From Candidatus Dormiibacterota bacterium (GTDB taxonomy: Bacteria > Chloroflexota > Dormibacteria > Aeolococcales > Aeolococcaceae), in assembly GCA_003135255.1 (NCBI GenBank), contig PLAX01000102.1, positions 7,217 to 15,233 on the forward strand: a DNA stretch of 8,017 nucleotides. Reading direction: 5' to 3'. The notes beneath the pieces are model-generated. The model worked only from the letters and a program-made list of their open reading frames with translations. It searched no databases and was not told where the DNA came from. Below are positions 1-6,038 of this stretch, in pieces (within the stretch, counting starts at the first letter, position 1; each line of letters begins with the position of its first letter). The translations under genes and the position numbers were made by a program.

Positions 1-1
1 C

Positions 2-154
2 GTCGCCGTGGTCGACACCAACGATCTCGCCGCCGACGTCCTCGGGGCGAGCGCGGGGGTCGACCGCACCGCGGTCAGCCGGGTGCTCGCCGACAATCCG
101 ATGGGTCAGACCGGCGAGCAGACCCCCTTCTGCATCCTCCGGCGGCTCGCGTGA
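2..154 (+). CDS. C-terminal end of a probable coenzyme F420-0:L-glutamate ligase (CofE)-like protein, 5' partial
   Basis: An open frame enters from the left edge and ends at TGA 152-154, giving 50 residues. The visible tail contains VVDTNDLAADVLGAS, then DNPMGQTGEQTPFCILRR. From memory of the family, a D-x-NDL-x-x-x-VLGAS stretch followed by DNP-x-GQ-x-x-EQTP and a short hydrophobic strand is the C-terminal signature of CofE-like gamma-glutamyl ligases. In those enzymes a GTP-dependent reaction adds glutamate to F420-0, although many bacterial homologues have no tested function. The catalytic core lies outside the window, so activity cannot be judged. The next gene on the same strand starts 112 bases later behind its own promoter-like sequence, so this is probably the last gene of its unit. 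No clear terminator follows it. Confidence 0.6.
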   Translation, partial: VAVVDTNDLAADVLGASAGVDRTAVSRVLADNPMGQTGEQTPFCILRRLA

Positions 155-201
155 CACGCTATCGGATTCGCGCCAACCGTCTCTGACATCGGCTCCGGAA
201 A

Positions 202-248
202 CGTGACCAGGACGCGACCTGTCCGTAGTCTGTGACACGAAGGTCACG
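202..248. promoter_or_regulatory. Inverted repeats upstream of the GGDEF-EAL gene, possible operator
   Basis: CGTGACC at 202-208 is matched by its perfect reverse complement GGTCACG at 242-248. A nearer copy, GTGAC at 232-236, pairs with GTCAC at 243-247 across a six-base spacer (ACGAAG). The GTGAC unit therefore occurs three times in about 47 bases, twice forward and once reversed. The inner pair overlaps the candidate -35 box of the downstream gene. This is the arrangement expected for a dimeric regulator binding site, but the regulator is unknown and arms of 5-7 bases can arise by chance in GC-rich DNA. Confidence 0.35.
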
Positions 249-259
249 GTTACTCTGAT
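232..259 (+). promoter_or_regulatory. Candidate promoter of the GGDEF-EAL gene, near-leaderless
   Basis: GTGACA at 232-237 matches five of six bases of the TTGACA -35 consensus. Sixteen bases later TCTGAT at 254-259 is a weak -10 box, lying seven bases before the ATG at 267. An overlapping alternative -10 is TACTCT at 251-256, which fits TAnnnT. Either placement puts the transcript start within 0-4 bases of the ATG. No Shine-Dalgarno-like purine run precedes the ATG, which agrees with leaderless translation. The call rests on sequence only. Confidence 0.4.
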
Positions 260-266
260 CGCGTCG

Positions 267-2123
267 ATGTTCGAATCTGGCGCACTCCACAACGCCACCC
301 CCTACGCCCCTGCTTCACAGCGGCCTGACCGCCTCGCTGTCCGGGGCGTGACGGCCGCGTGGACAGCCGGGGCGGCGATCCTGATCGTCGTCGGGATGTG
401 GCTCCAGCACTCCCGGCTGGACCTCGCCTCGATAATCCCCCTGATCCTGCTTGCACTGACCGCCCTCGCGCTCGCGCTGCCCCTGGAGCACGTCCCCGAC
501 CGCGGGCAGGCGGTGGCCGCGTGCTGCGCCATCGTTCTGGTGCTCAGCCTCGAGCTGATCTTCCGGATCCGGGCGGTCGGCGTCGCCGCCCTGGTCACCC
601 TCCCCCTCGCCGTGCTGGCTCTCCGCCACGATGGCAGGGCCCTGAGCGTCGGCATCGCCCTGGCCCTCGTCGAGGGCGTGATCTCCCTGGCGGTCGTCCG
701 CGATCCCTACGTCGTGGTGGCCACCCTGACCGCGATCGTCGCCGGTGTCGCGGTCAAGGCGCTGAGCGGTCATGGCGCCGACCGGGCACGATTCGACTCG
801 GTCGCCTACACGGATTTCCTCACCAACTGTCCCAATCGCCGGGCTCTCCACGCCGAGCTGCCGCACCGGCTGGAGGCGGCGCGGCACCGGGAGACCTCGC
901 TGGCCGTCGCCGTCATCGACCTGGACAGGTTCGGCTCCTTCAATGAGGACTGGGGCCACACCGCCGGGGACCGGCTGCTCACCGACGTGGCCACCGTCCT
1001 CCGGTTCACCCAGCGGAGCGACCCCGACGTCCCCGGCCTCTCCTACCTCGCTCGCGTCGGCAACGACGAATTCGCCGTCGTTCTCGAGCGCCTCACCACG
1101 ACCGGTGTCGCCGATGTGATCCGCGACGTGGAGACCGACCTCCCCGCCGGCTGCACCGTCAGCGTCGGGATCGCCTTCTGGGATCGCCGGGAGACCGCGG
1201 ACGACCTCGTGAACCGTGCCCTGCGCGCCCTCTCCGCCGCCGGCAGGGCCATGGGCGGAGGCCGCGTTGTCGTCGACGAGGGCGCCGGGTCTCGAGCCGG
1301 CAGCTGGCTGGAATCGGTCCCCGCCATCGTCGCCCGCAAGGAGATCGAATCCGTCTACCAACCCATCCGCGACATCAACTCCGGTCGCCTGATCGGCTAC
1401 GAGGCGCTCGCCCGCCCCACCGGGGCGCCCAACGAGACCGAGGTCGAGGGGATGTTCGCCGCGGCACGCCGCCTGGGCATCTCCCGCGAGCTGGAGACCC
1501 TCTCCCAGGTCTCGGCGATGAGCGGCGCCCACCGCCTGCTCGCCCGGGGCGGCTCGCTCTTCATCAACATCAGCGTCGGGGCGTTCACCGACCCCGACCG
1601 TGACCTCGACGTGATCCTCGGGCATCTCCGGGACGCCTCCCTGAGGCCAACCCAGATCGTCCTCGAGGTCAACGAGCAGATCACCCGCTTCGGCCGCTTC
1701 GCGGAGGCCTGCGCCCGCTACCGGCGCGCCGGCTTCCGCTTTGCGATGGACGACGTCGGCGAGGGCATGTCGACCATCGAGGCGATCGCGGTCGTCCGTC
1801 CGGAGTTCATCAAGGCTGCCAAGAGCCTGGTCGTCACCGCCGACGACGCCGGCTCCGCGGCCGTCATACGCGGGCTGGTGGAGGTCGCTCGGAGCCTGGG
1901 CGGCGAGATCATCGCCGAGGGGCTCGAGACCCGAGAGGATTGCGCCCGCATGCTCGGATTGGGCGCCGCCCTGGGGCAGGGCTGGGCGCTGGGCACCCCG
2001 AAGCGGCTGCGCGACGCGCTCACCGCCCGGGACGGGGAGGAGGGTGCCCCGCACGGCGCGCACGGCACCGACGGGCCGGAGCGGGTCACGTCCGTGCTCG
2101 TCCCGGCGCGGCGCCCGACCTGA
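267..2123 (+). CDS. Membrane-anchored GGDEF-EAL protein, c-di-GMP cyclase/phosphodiesterase-like with degenerate motifs
   Basis: The 618-residue protein has five or six hydrophobic segments (about 31-47, 54-72, 82-99, 103-119, 126-145, 148-167), then a GGDEF domain (about 177-337) and an EAL domain (about 354-585). GGDEF landmarks are D183-x-LTNCPNRR, D218-x-D220 and N226. The signature reads RVGNDEF (263-269), so the second Gly is Asn, and the inhibitory RxxD site is absent (PGLS at 256-259). The EAL domain keeps YEALAR (E379), N434, E467, D495-D496, K516, AEGLE (E551) and Q571. Loop 6 reads DDVGEGMST instead of DDFGTGYSS, and the usual KID reads KAA. In this family GGDEF domains make and EAL domains hydrolyse c-di-GMP. 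Here the cyclase half looks inactive or GTP-binding only, while the EAL half could be a weak phosphodiesterase or a sensor. It acts at the cytoplasmic membrane. ATG 267 was chosen because it has a promoter immediately upstream and no good later start. Confidence 0.93.
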   Translation: MFESGALHNATPYAPASQRPDRLAVRGVTAAWTAGAAILIVVGMWLQHSRLDLASIIPLILLALTALALALPLEHVPDRGQAVAACCAIVLVLSLELIFRIRAVGVAALVTLPLAVLALRHDGRALSVGIALALVEGVISLAVVRDPYVVVATLTAIVAGVAVKALSGHGADRARFDSVAYTDFLTNCPNRRALHAELPHRLEAARHRETSLAVAVIDLDRFGSFNEDWGHTAGDRLLTDVATVLRFTQRSDPDVPGLSYLARVGNDEFAVVLERLTTTGVADVIRDVETDLPAGCTVSVGIAFWDRRETADDLVNRALRALSAAGRAMGGGRVVVDEGAGSRAGSWLESVPAIVARKEIESVYQPIRDINSGRLIGYEALARPTGAPNETEVEGMFAAARRLGISRELETLSQVSAMSGAHRLLARGGSLFINISVGAFTDPDRDLDVILGHLRDASLRPTQIVLEVNEQITRFGRFAEACARYRRAGFRFAMDDVGEGMSTIEAIAVVRPEFIKAAKSLVVTADDAGSAAVIRGLVEVARSLGGEIIAEGLETREDCARMLGLGAALGQGWALGTPKRLRDALTARDGEEGAPHGAHGTDGPERVTSVLVPARRPT

Positions 2124-2141
2124 CGCCGGCGGCCGCCTGCA

Positions 2142-2657
2142 GTGGCGCGCGGGGCGGCGGCATACACGTGGGAGCTCACAGCGAGCCCCGACCTTGCGAT
2201 GGAACGGCTTCGCGACTACTTCGGTTCCAACCCGAGCACGGAGATTGTCAGTTCGTTCGACGAGAACACCTTCGAGCTGCGGCGGAGCCCGCTGGCGACT
2301 GTTGGATGGTTCTCGCGGCAAACGACATACCTCAGCGGGCGCGTCGATTCGCACGCAGGTGGGGCGGCCTTGAGGTGGCGACCGCAGTTGCGCCGGGCGT
2401 TCGTCGCCCTTCTGCTCGCCTACCTGGCCGGAGCGGCAGCCGTGCTCGCGGCCGGGCTCGCGCTCCTCAGCACGTACGGCTCGATCTGGCTGGGCGCCTC
2501 GGTGCTCACAGGGGCGGTCGCGGTGGCACTCGGTTGGAGGGCGCTGCACAGGGTCCTTCGTGCGGATCCGTATCTCGTGTCGCACCTGCAGGGGGCTGTG
2601 GCATCCATCTGTCGGCCTGAGACGCTCATCGATTGGCATCCGAAGGCGCCCGGCTGA
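2142..2657 (+). CDS. Small membrane protein of unknown function, two transmembrane helices
   Basis: I do not recognise this 171-residue protein. It opens with a soluble stretch (1-84) that looks beta-rich: YTWELTASPD, a short amphipathic helix, then strands around FELRRSP and TYLSGRV. Two hydrophobic helices follow (about 86-109 and 113-133), with a charged C-terminal tail of about 38 residues. The layout recalls small membrane proteins with a PH-like or SRPBCC-like soluble part, but that is only a resemblance. GTG 2142 is preferred because the YTWEL strand precedes the first internal ATG (2199). There is no ribosome binding site, and the gene starts 18 bases after the GGDEF-EAL stop, so it may be translationally coupled. 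Its third codon positions are less G/C-biased than its neighbours (ACA, CTT, GGT, ATT and AGT appear early), which may mark recent acquisition or weak expression. Confidence 0.7.
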   Translation: MARGAAAYTWELTASPDLAMERLRDYFGSNPSTEIVSSFDENTFELRRSPLATVGWFSRQTTYLSGRVDSHAGGAALRWRPQLRRAFVALLLAYLAGAAAVLAAGLALLSTYGSIWLGASVLTGAVAVALGWRALHRVLRADPYLVSHLQGAVASICRPETLIDWHPKAPG

Positions 2658-2703
2658 CCAATCTCGCCCAGACGCGCCAATCAGGGCGGGAGGCGCTGAA
2701 CCG

Positions 2704-2709
2704 TAGAAT
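2704..2709 (+). promoter_or_regulatory. Candidate -10 box giving a leaderless helicase transcript
   Basis: TAGAAT matches five of six bases of the TATAAT consensus and stands out in very GC-rich surroundings. It ends seven bases before GTG 2717, so transcription would begin at or next to the start codon. No convincing -35 box lies 16-18 bases upstream and no Shine-Dalgarno sequence precedes the GTG. The box also supports GTG 2717 over the upstream in-frame TTG at 2633. Confidence 0.5.
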
Positions 2710-2716
2710 CCCCGAC

Positions 2717-5700
2717 GTGGTCGCCGACACCGATGCGCTGCTCGCCGCCCTCAACCCGGCCCAGCGCGAGGCGGTGGCGGCCCCTGACGGCCCCCTCCTG
2801 ATCTTCGCTGGGGCCGGCAGCGGCAAGACCCGGGTGCTGACCCATCGCATCGCCTACGTCATCGCCGCCCGCGGGGTGCGCCCCCAGGAGATCCTGGCGG
2901 TCACCTTCACCAACAAGGCGGCCCGGGAGATGCGCGGCCGGGTCGAGAAGCTGCTCGGTGCTGACATCAGCGGGATGTGGCTCGGCACCTTCCACTCCGT
3001 GGGGGCTCGAATCCTCCGCCGTGACGGCGACGCCATCGGCATCCCCGCCAACTTCGTGATCTACGACGAGGCCGACCGGCTGGCCGCGATGCGCCGGGCG
3101 ATGCAGACGACCGGGGTGGACAGCAAGCGCCTCGCCCCCACCAAGGTGGTGCACGCGGTGAGCGCGGCCAAGAACGAGCTGCTCAACGCGGCGGCCTTCG
3201 CCGCTCGGGCGAGCGGCTACTTCGAGGTCGAGGCGGCCCGCATCTACCGTGCCTACGAAGCGGAGCTGGCCGCCGCCGGGGCGCTCGACTTCGACGACCT
3301 GCTGATGCGCACCGTCTTTCTGCTCCAGGACGTCCCCCCGGTGCTGGAGCACTACCGCCAGCGCTGGAGCCACCTCTTCGTGGACGAGTACCAGGACACC
3401 AACCACGCCCAGTACCTGATGGTGTCACTCCTGGCCGCAACACATCGCAACCTAACGGTTGTGGGCGATGACGACCAGTGCCTCGTCGCCGGGACCATGG
3501 TGACGATGGCCGACGGGTCGCGCAGGCCGATCGAAGCGATCCGGCCAGGGGATATGGTCTCTTCGGCCGGCGGGAGCGGCACCGTCAGACCGGCCCACGT
3601 GCTGCGGGTCTCCGAACGGGAGACGGAGGAGGTCGTTCGCATCCGCACGGCCGGGGGCCGCGAGCTGGTCAGCACCTCCGAGCACGTTCACTTCGCCGCA
3701 TATCGGCTTGGCCTATCTCCCAACTACCACTTCGTCTACCTGATGCAGAAGGATGGCTTCGGGTACCGGGTCGGCACCAGCCAGGTCCACACGGCGGCTC
3801 AGGCCAAGGCGGTGGTCGGCTTCCGACAGCGAGCGGTTCAGGAACACGCCGACGCCCTCTGGATACTGGCGGTGCATTCGTCCGAGAACGACGCGCGTGA
3901 GGACGAGTACGTCACGTCGCTCCGCTACCAGATCCCCACCCTGCCGTTCGTGCCCCGGAAGGGCTCCAGAGATGGGCTGGTCCACGACCCGGCCCGCCTG
4001 CGAGCCGTCTTCGCGGCTTTCGACACTGAAACGGCTGCCCTGCGGCTGCTTCACGACCGTGGCCTGTCACCAGAGCATCCCCACCACCACCCGCGATCCC
4101 GGAACAGCAGTCGACGCAACATCGTGGTGACCCTCTGCGCCGATCGACGCGGCGCGACGCCCATGCACCTGATCGCGGTGGGGGGGAACGACGAGAAGGG
4201 TGCCGAGATCATCCGCGGGCTGGGCCTTCGTGTCCGTCCTGCTCACGCCAACTCGCCCCGGAGCTGGCGGTACGAGACGGTGTTCAAGGACATGGCCACT
4301 CTCATGCAGACCGCCAGCCGGCTGGCGGATGCCCTGAACGGGGTCATCGTGATGAAGGGACGGTTCGGGATCAACGGTGACACCGACCGGGAGTCCAACT
4401 CGCTCCCCGCCACCCGTGCCGACTCGGTGCTCCCCGGGATGACGGTGTTCGACGGGACCTGCGGCTACGACATCGTCGTTGGCGTGGAGCGCATCACTGG
4501 GCGCGCGCAGGTGTTCGACCTGGACGTCGAGCACACCCACAACTTCATCGCCAACGGCCTGATCACCCACAACTCTGTGTACCGCTTCCGGGGCGCCGAC
4601 ATTCGCAACATCCTGGAGTTCCAGAAGGACTTCCCCGACGCTCACGTGGTGACCCTGGAGCAGAACTACCGCTCCAGCCAGCCCATCCTCGACACCGCCC
4701 ACGCCGTGATCCGGGTCAATCAGGATCGTGCCGCCAAGCGGCTCTGGACCGAGCGCGGCGGCGGCGAGCCGGTGCGGCTGATCCCCGTCTACGACGAGCA
4801 GGAGGAGGCGCTCGCCGTCTGCGGCGAGATCGAGAGGCTGATCGGCACCGAGTCCTATTCGCTCTCCGATTTCGCCGTCCTCTACCGGACCAATGCGCAG
4901 TCGCGCGCCTTCGAGGACGTGCTCCTCCGCCGCGGCATCCCCTACCGCCTGGTGGGCGGTCTCCGCTTCTACGAGCGCAAGGAGGTGAAGGACGTCCTCG
5001 CCTACCTCCGCCTGGTCGCCAACCCCCGTGACCCGGTGGCCTTCGGCCGGATCGTCAACGTCCCCCGGCGCAAGATCGGGGATCGCAGCGTCGCCGAGCT
5101 GGAGCGGATCGCCCGCAAGCGCAGGATCTCGCCCTTCGAGGCCGTCGAGCATGTGGGGGAGGACGCCGAGCTGGGGCCGGCCGCTCTCCAGGCGCTCTCC
5201 GGCTTCGGCAAGCTCATCGCCGGCCTGGGTGAGCAGAGCCTCCGCCTCCCCGTGCCCCGGCTGCTGGAGCGGGTCGTCGAGGAGACCGGCTACCAGTCGA
5301 TGCTCCGGGACGGAACCCCCGAGGGCGAGGAGCGCTGGGCCAATGTGACCGAGCTGGTCGGCTACTCGGAGGAGTACGAGGACGTGCCGCCCCCGGACGG
5401 CCTCCACCAGTTCCTGGAGAACGTCGCCCTGGTCTCCGACGTGGACAGCCTGGACGACACCAAGAGCGGCGTCACCCTGATCACCCTCCACCAGGTCAAG
5501 GGCCTGGAGTTCCCCGTCGTCTTCCTCGCCGGGCTGGAGGAGGGCCTGCTGCCCCACGTCCGGGCGCTCGAGGAGGGCGACGAGGGGATCGCCGAGGAGC
5601 GCCGCCTCACCTACGTCGGGGTCACCCGGGCCCAGCAGCGCCTCTACCTCCTCCACGCCTTCCGCCGCCACCTCTACGGGAGCGCCCAGACAGCCCAGGC

Positions 5701-6019
5701 GTCACGCTTCCTGGCCGACATTCCGCCCGAGATGCTCACCGTGGTGCGCCGAGCGGGAGGGCCGCCGGTGACCGCGCCGCGCCAGCCCGGCGCCGTCCGC
5801 GAGGCCGTCCACGCCAACGCGGTGCGGGCCAACCCGGTGGAGGTCGCCCCCCAGCGCTACACGGAGGGGATGCGGGTCGAGCACCCCAAGTACGGGGCCG
5901 GCACCATCCTCAAGAGCACCATGACCCGCGCCGGTGAGGAGGTGGTGATCCGCTTCGACGAGGCGGGGATGAAGATCTTCGCGGTCGCCGACGCCAATCT
6001 CTACCCGGCCGGCGGCTGA
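2717..6019 (+). CDS. pcrA: UvrD/PcrA-type superfamily 1A DNA helicase interrupted by an intein
   Basis: The precursor is 1,100 residues; removing the 365-residue intein leaves 735, a normal PcrA/UvrD length. The SF1A motifs appear in order: Q motif LNPAQREAV (12-20), Walker A AGAGSGKT (31-38), TFTNKAAREM (63-72), motif II DEYQDT (223-228), motif III GDDDQ joined after splicing to SVYRFRGA, motif IV QNYRSS (649-654), motif V TLHQVKGLEFP (923-933) and motif VI YVGVTRAQQRL (966-976). The last ~50 residues (GMRVEHPKYGAGTIL onward) match the Tudor-like tail that contacts RNA polymerase in PcrA. Family members unwind DNA 3'-5' with ATP in excision repair, in clearing replication conflicts and in removing RecA. 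The intein separates Gln254 from Ser620 of the precursor, so the unspliced protein should lack ATPase function. GTG 2717 is chosen over TTG 2633 because it begins just before the conserved fold, has a TAGAAT box at the right distance, and avoids overlapping the previous gene. Confidence 0.96.
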   Translation: MVADTDALLAALNPAQREAVAAPDGPLLIFAGAGSGKTRVLTHRIAYVIAARGVRPQEILAVTFTNKAAREMRGRVEKLLGADISGMWLGTFHSVGARILRRDGDAIGIPANFVIYDEADRLAAMRRAMQTTGVDSKRLAPTKVVHAVSAAKNELLNAAAFAARASGYFEVEAARIYRAYEAELAAAGALDFDDLLMRTVFLLQDVPPVLEHYRQRWSHLFVDEYQDTNHAQYLMVSLLAATHRNLTVVGDDDQCLVAGTMVTMADGSRRPIEAIRPGDMVSSAGGSGTVRPAHVLRVSERETEEVVRIRTAGGRELVSTSEHVHFAAYRLGLSPNYHFVYLMQKDGFGYRVGTSQVHTAAQAKAVVGFRQRAVQEHADALWILAVHSSENDAREDEYVTSLRYQIPTLPFVPRKGSRDGLVHDPARLRAVFAAFDTETAALRLLHDRGLSPEHPHHHPRSRNSSRRNIVVTLCADRRGATPMHLIAVGGNDEKGAEIIRGLGLRVRPAHANSPRSWRYETVFKDMATLMQTASRLADALNGVIVMKGRFGINGDTDRESNSLPATRADSVLPGMTVFDGTCGYDIVVGVERITGRAQVFDLDVEHTHNFIANGLITHNSVYRFRGADIRNILEFQKDFPDAHVVTLEQNYRSSQPILDTAHAVIRVNQDRAAKRLWTERGGGEPVRLIPVYDEQEEALAVCGEIERLIGTESYSLSDFAVLYRTNAQSRAFEDVLLRRGIPYRLVGGLRFYERKEVKDVLAYLRLVANPRDPVAFGRIVNVPRRKIGDRSVAELERIARKRRISPFEAVEHVGEDAELGPAALQALSGFGKLIAGLGEQSLRLPVPRLLERVVEETGYQSMLRDGTPEGEERWANVTELVGYSEEYEDVPPPDGLHQFLENVALVSDVDSLDDTKSGVTLITLHQVKGLEFPVVFLAGLEEGLLPHVRALEEGDEGIAEERRLTYVGVTRAQQRLYLLHAFRRHLYGSAQTAQASRFLADIPPEMLTVVRRAGGPPVTAPRQPGAVREAVHANAVRANPVEVAPQRYTEGMRVEHPKYGAGTILKSTMTRAGEEVVIRFDEAGMKIFAVADANLYPAGG
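3479..4573 (+). mobile_element. Class 1 intein in helicase motif III, 365 residues
   Basis: The helicase frame is interrupted between GDDDQ and SVYRFRGA, where the family normally reads straight through. The insert starts with Cys1 in CLVAGTMVTMADGS (block A) and has TSEH at 66-69 (block B, T-x-x-H). It ends with VFDLDVEHTHNFIANG (345-360, block F) and LITHN (361-365, block G, penultimate His and terminal Asn). The first extein residue after it is Ser. All residues needed for class 1 protein splicing are present, so splicing is predicted to be active. At 365 residues it is too long for a mini-intein, and residues about 80-300 hold a central insert. I see no LAGLIDADG or HNH motif there: part resembles a GIY-YIG core (annotated separately) and about 200-300 is unassigned. 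A/T-ending codons are commoner (about 15% in its first part) than in the helicase, fitting arrival by transfer. Confidence 0.95.
3716..3943 (+). other. GIY-YIG-like segment inside the intein, possible homing endonuclease domain
   Basis: Intein residues about 80-155 contain FVYLMQKDGFGYRVGTS (85-101). Its spacing resembles the GIY...YIG core of GIY-YIG nucleases (v-Y-x-L ... Y-x-x-G-x-T). Downstream come Arg residues (GFRQR, 114-118) and a hydrophobic strand (LWILAVH, 127-133). Last is the helix SENDAREDEYVTSLRYQIP (135-153), with Glu143 where the family's metal-binding Glu follows an A-x-x-x-E pattern. The Tyr of GIY is kept (Y87), but the Tyr of YIG appears replaced (RVG). The domain could therefore be a diverged active nuclease, a decayed one, or a chance likeness. 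The assignment is an inference from pattern only. Confidence 0.4.
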
Positions 6020-6037
6020 TTGCGGGCGGCCCCCGGC
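6008..6037. terminator. GC-rich imperfect hairpin between convergent genes, possible bidirectional terminator
   Basis: GCCGGCGGC at 6008-6016 and GCCCCCGGC at 6029-6037 pair at eight of nine positions around a 12-base loop. The helicase stop codon falls in the loop, and the hairpin ends two bases short of the esterase stop codon. No T-run follows on either strand, so it is not a classical intrinsic terminator. With only 19 bases between the stops, it is the only candidate structure for ending either transcript. Confidence 0.3.
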
Positions 6038-6038
6038 G

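Noticed and set aside
2128..2137. GGCGGCCGCC palindrome between the GGDEF-EAL and small membrane protein genes
   Set aside because: A 10-base self-complementary GC string is common by chance at this base composition, has no loop, and has no T-run for termination.
315..2639. A 774-codon open frame on the minus strand opposite the GGDEF-EAL and small membrane protein genes
   Set aside because: Long antisense frames are expected in GC-rich genes. The translation is low-complexity Gly/Glu/Asp/Arg-rich with no domain, and the plus-strand genes have clear motifs.
2633..2716. Upstream TTG start that would add 28 residues to the helicase
   Set aside because: The added residues are not typical of the family, overlap the preceding gene by 25 bases, and contain the TAGAAT box that fits a start at GTG 2717.
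3479..4573. The helicase insert as an insertion sequence, or a gene fusion rather than an intein
   Set aside because: It is in frame and begins with Cys and ends with His-Asn before Ser. It contains splicing blocks A, B, F and G, and has no terminal inverted repeats or transposase.
4067..5671. A 534-codon open frame on the minus strand opposite the helicase
   Set aside because: It is a shadow of the helicase coding strand, crosses the intein-extein junction, and shows no recognisable motif.
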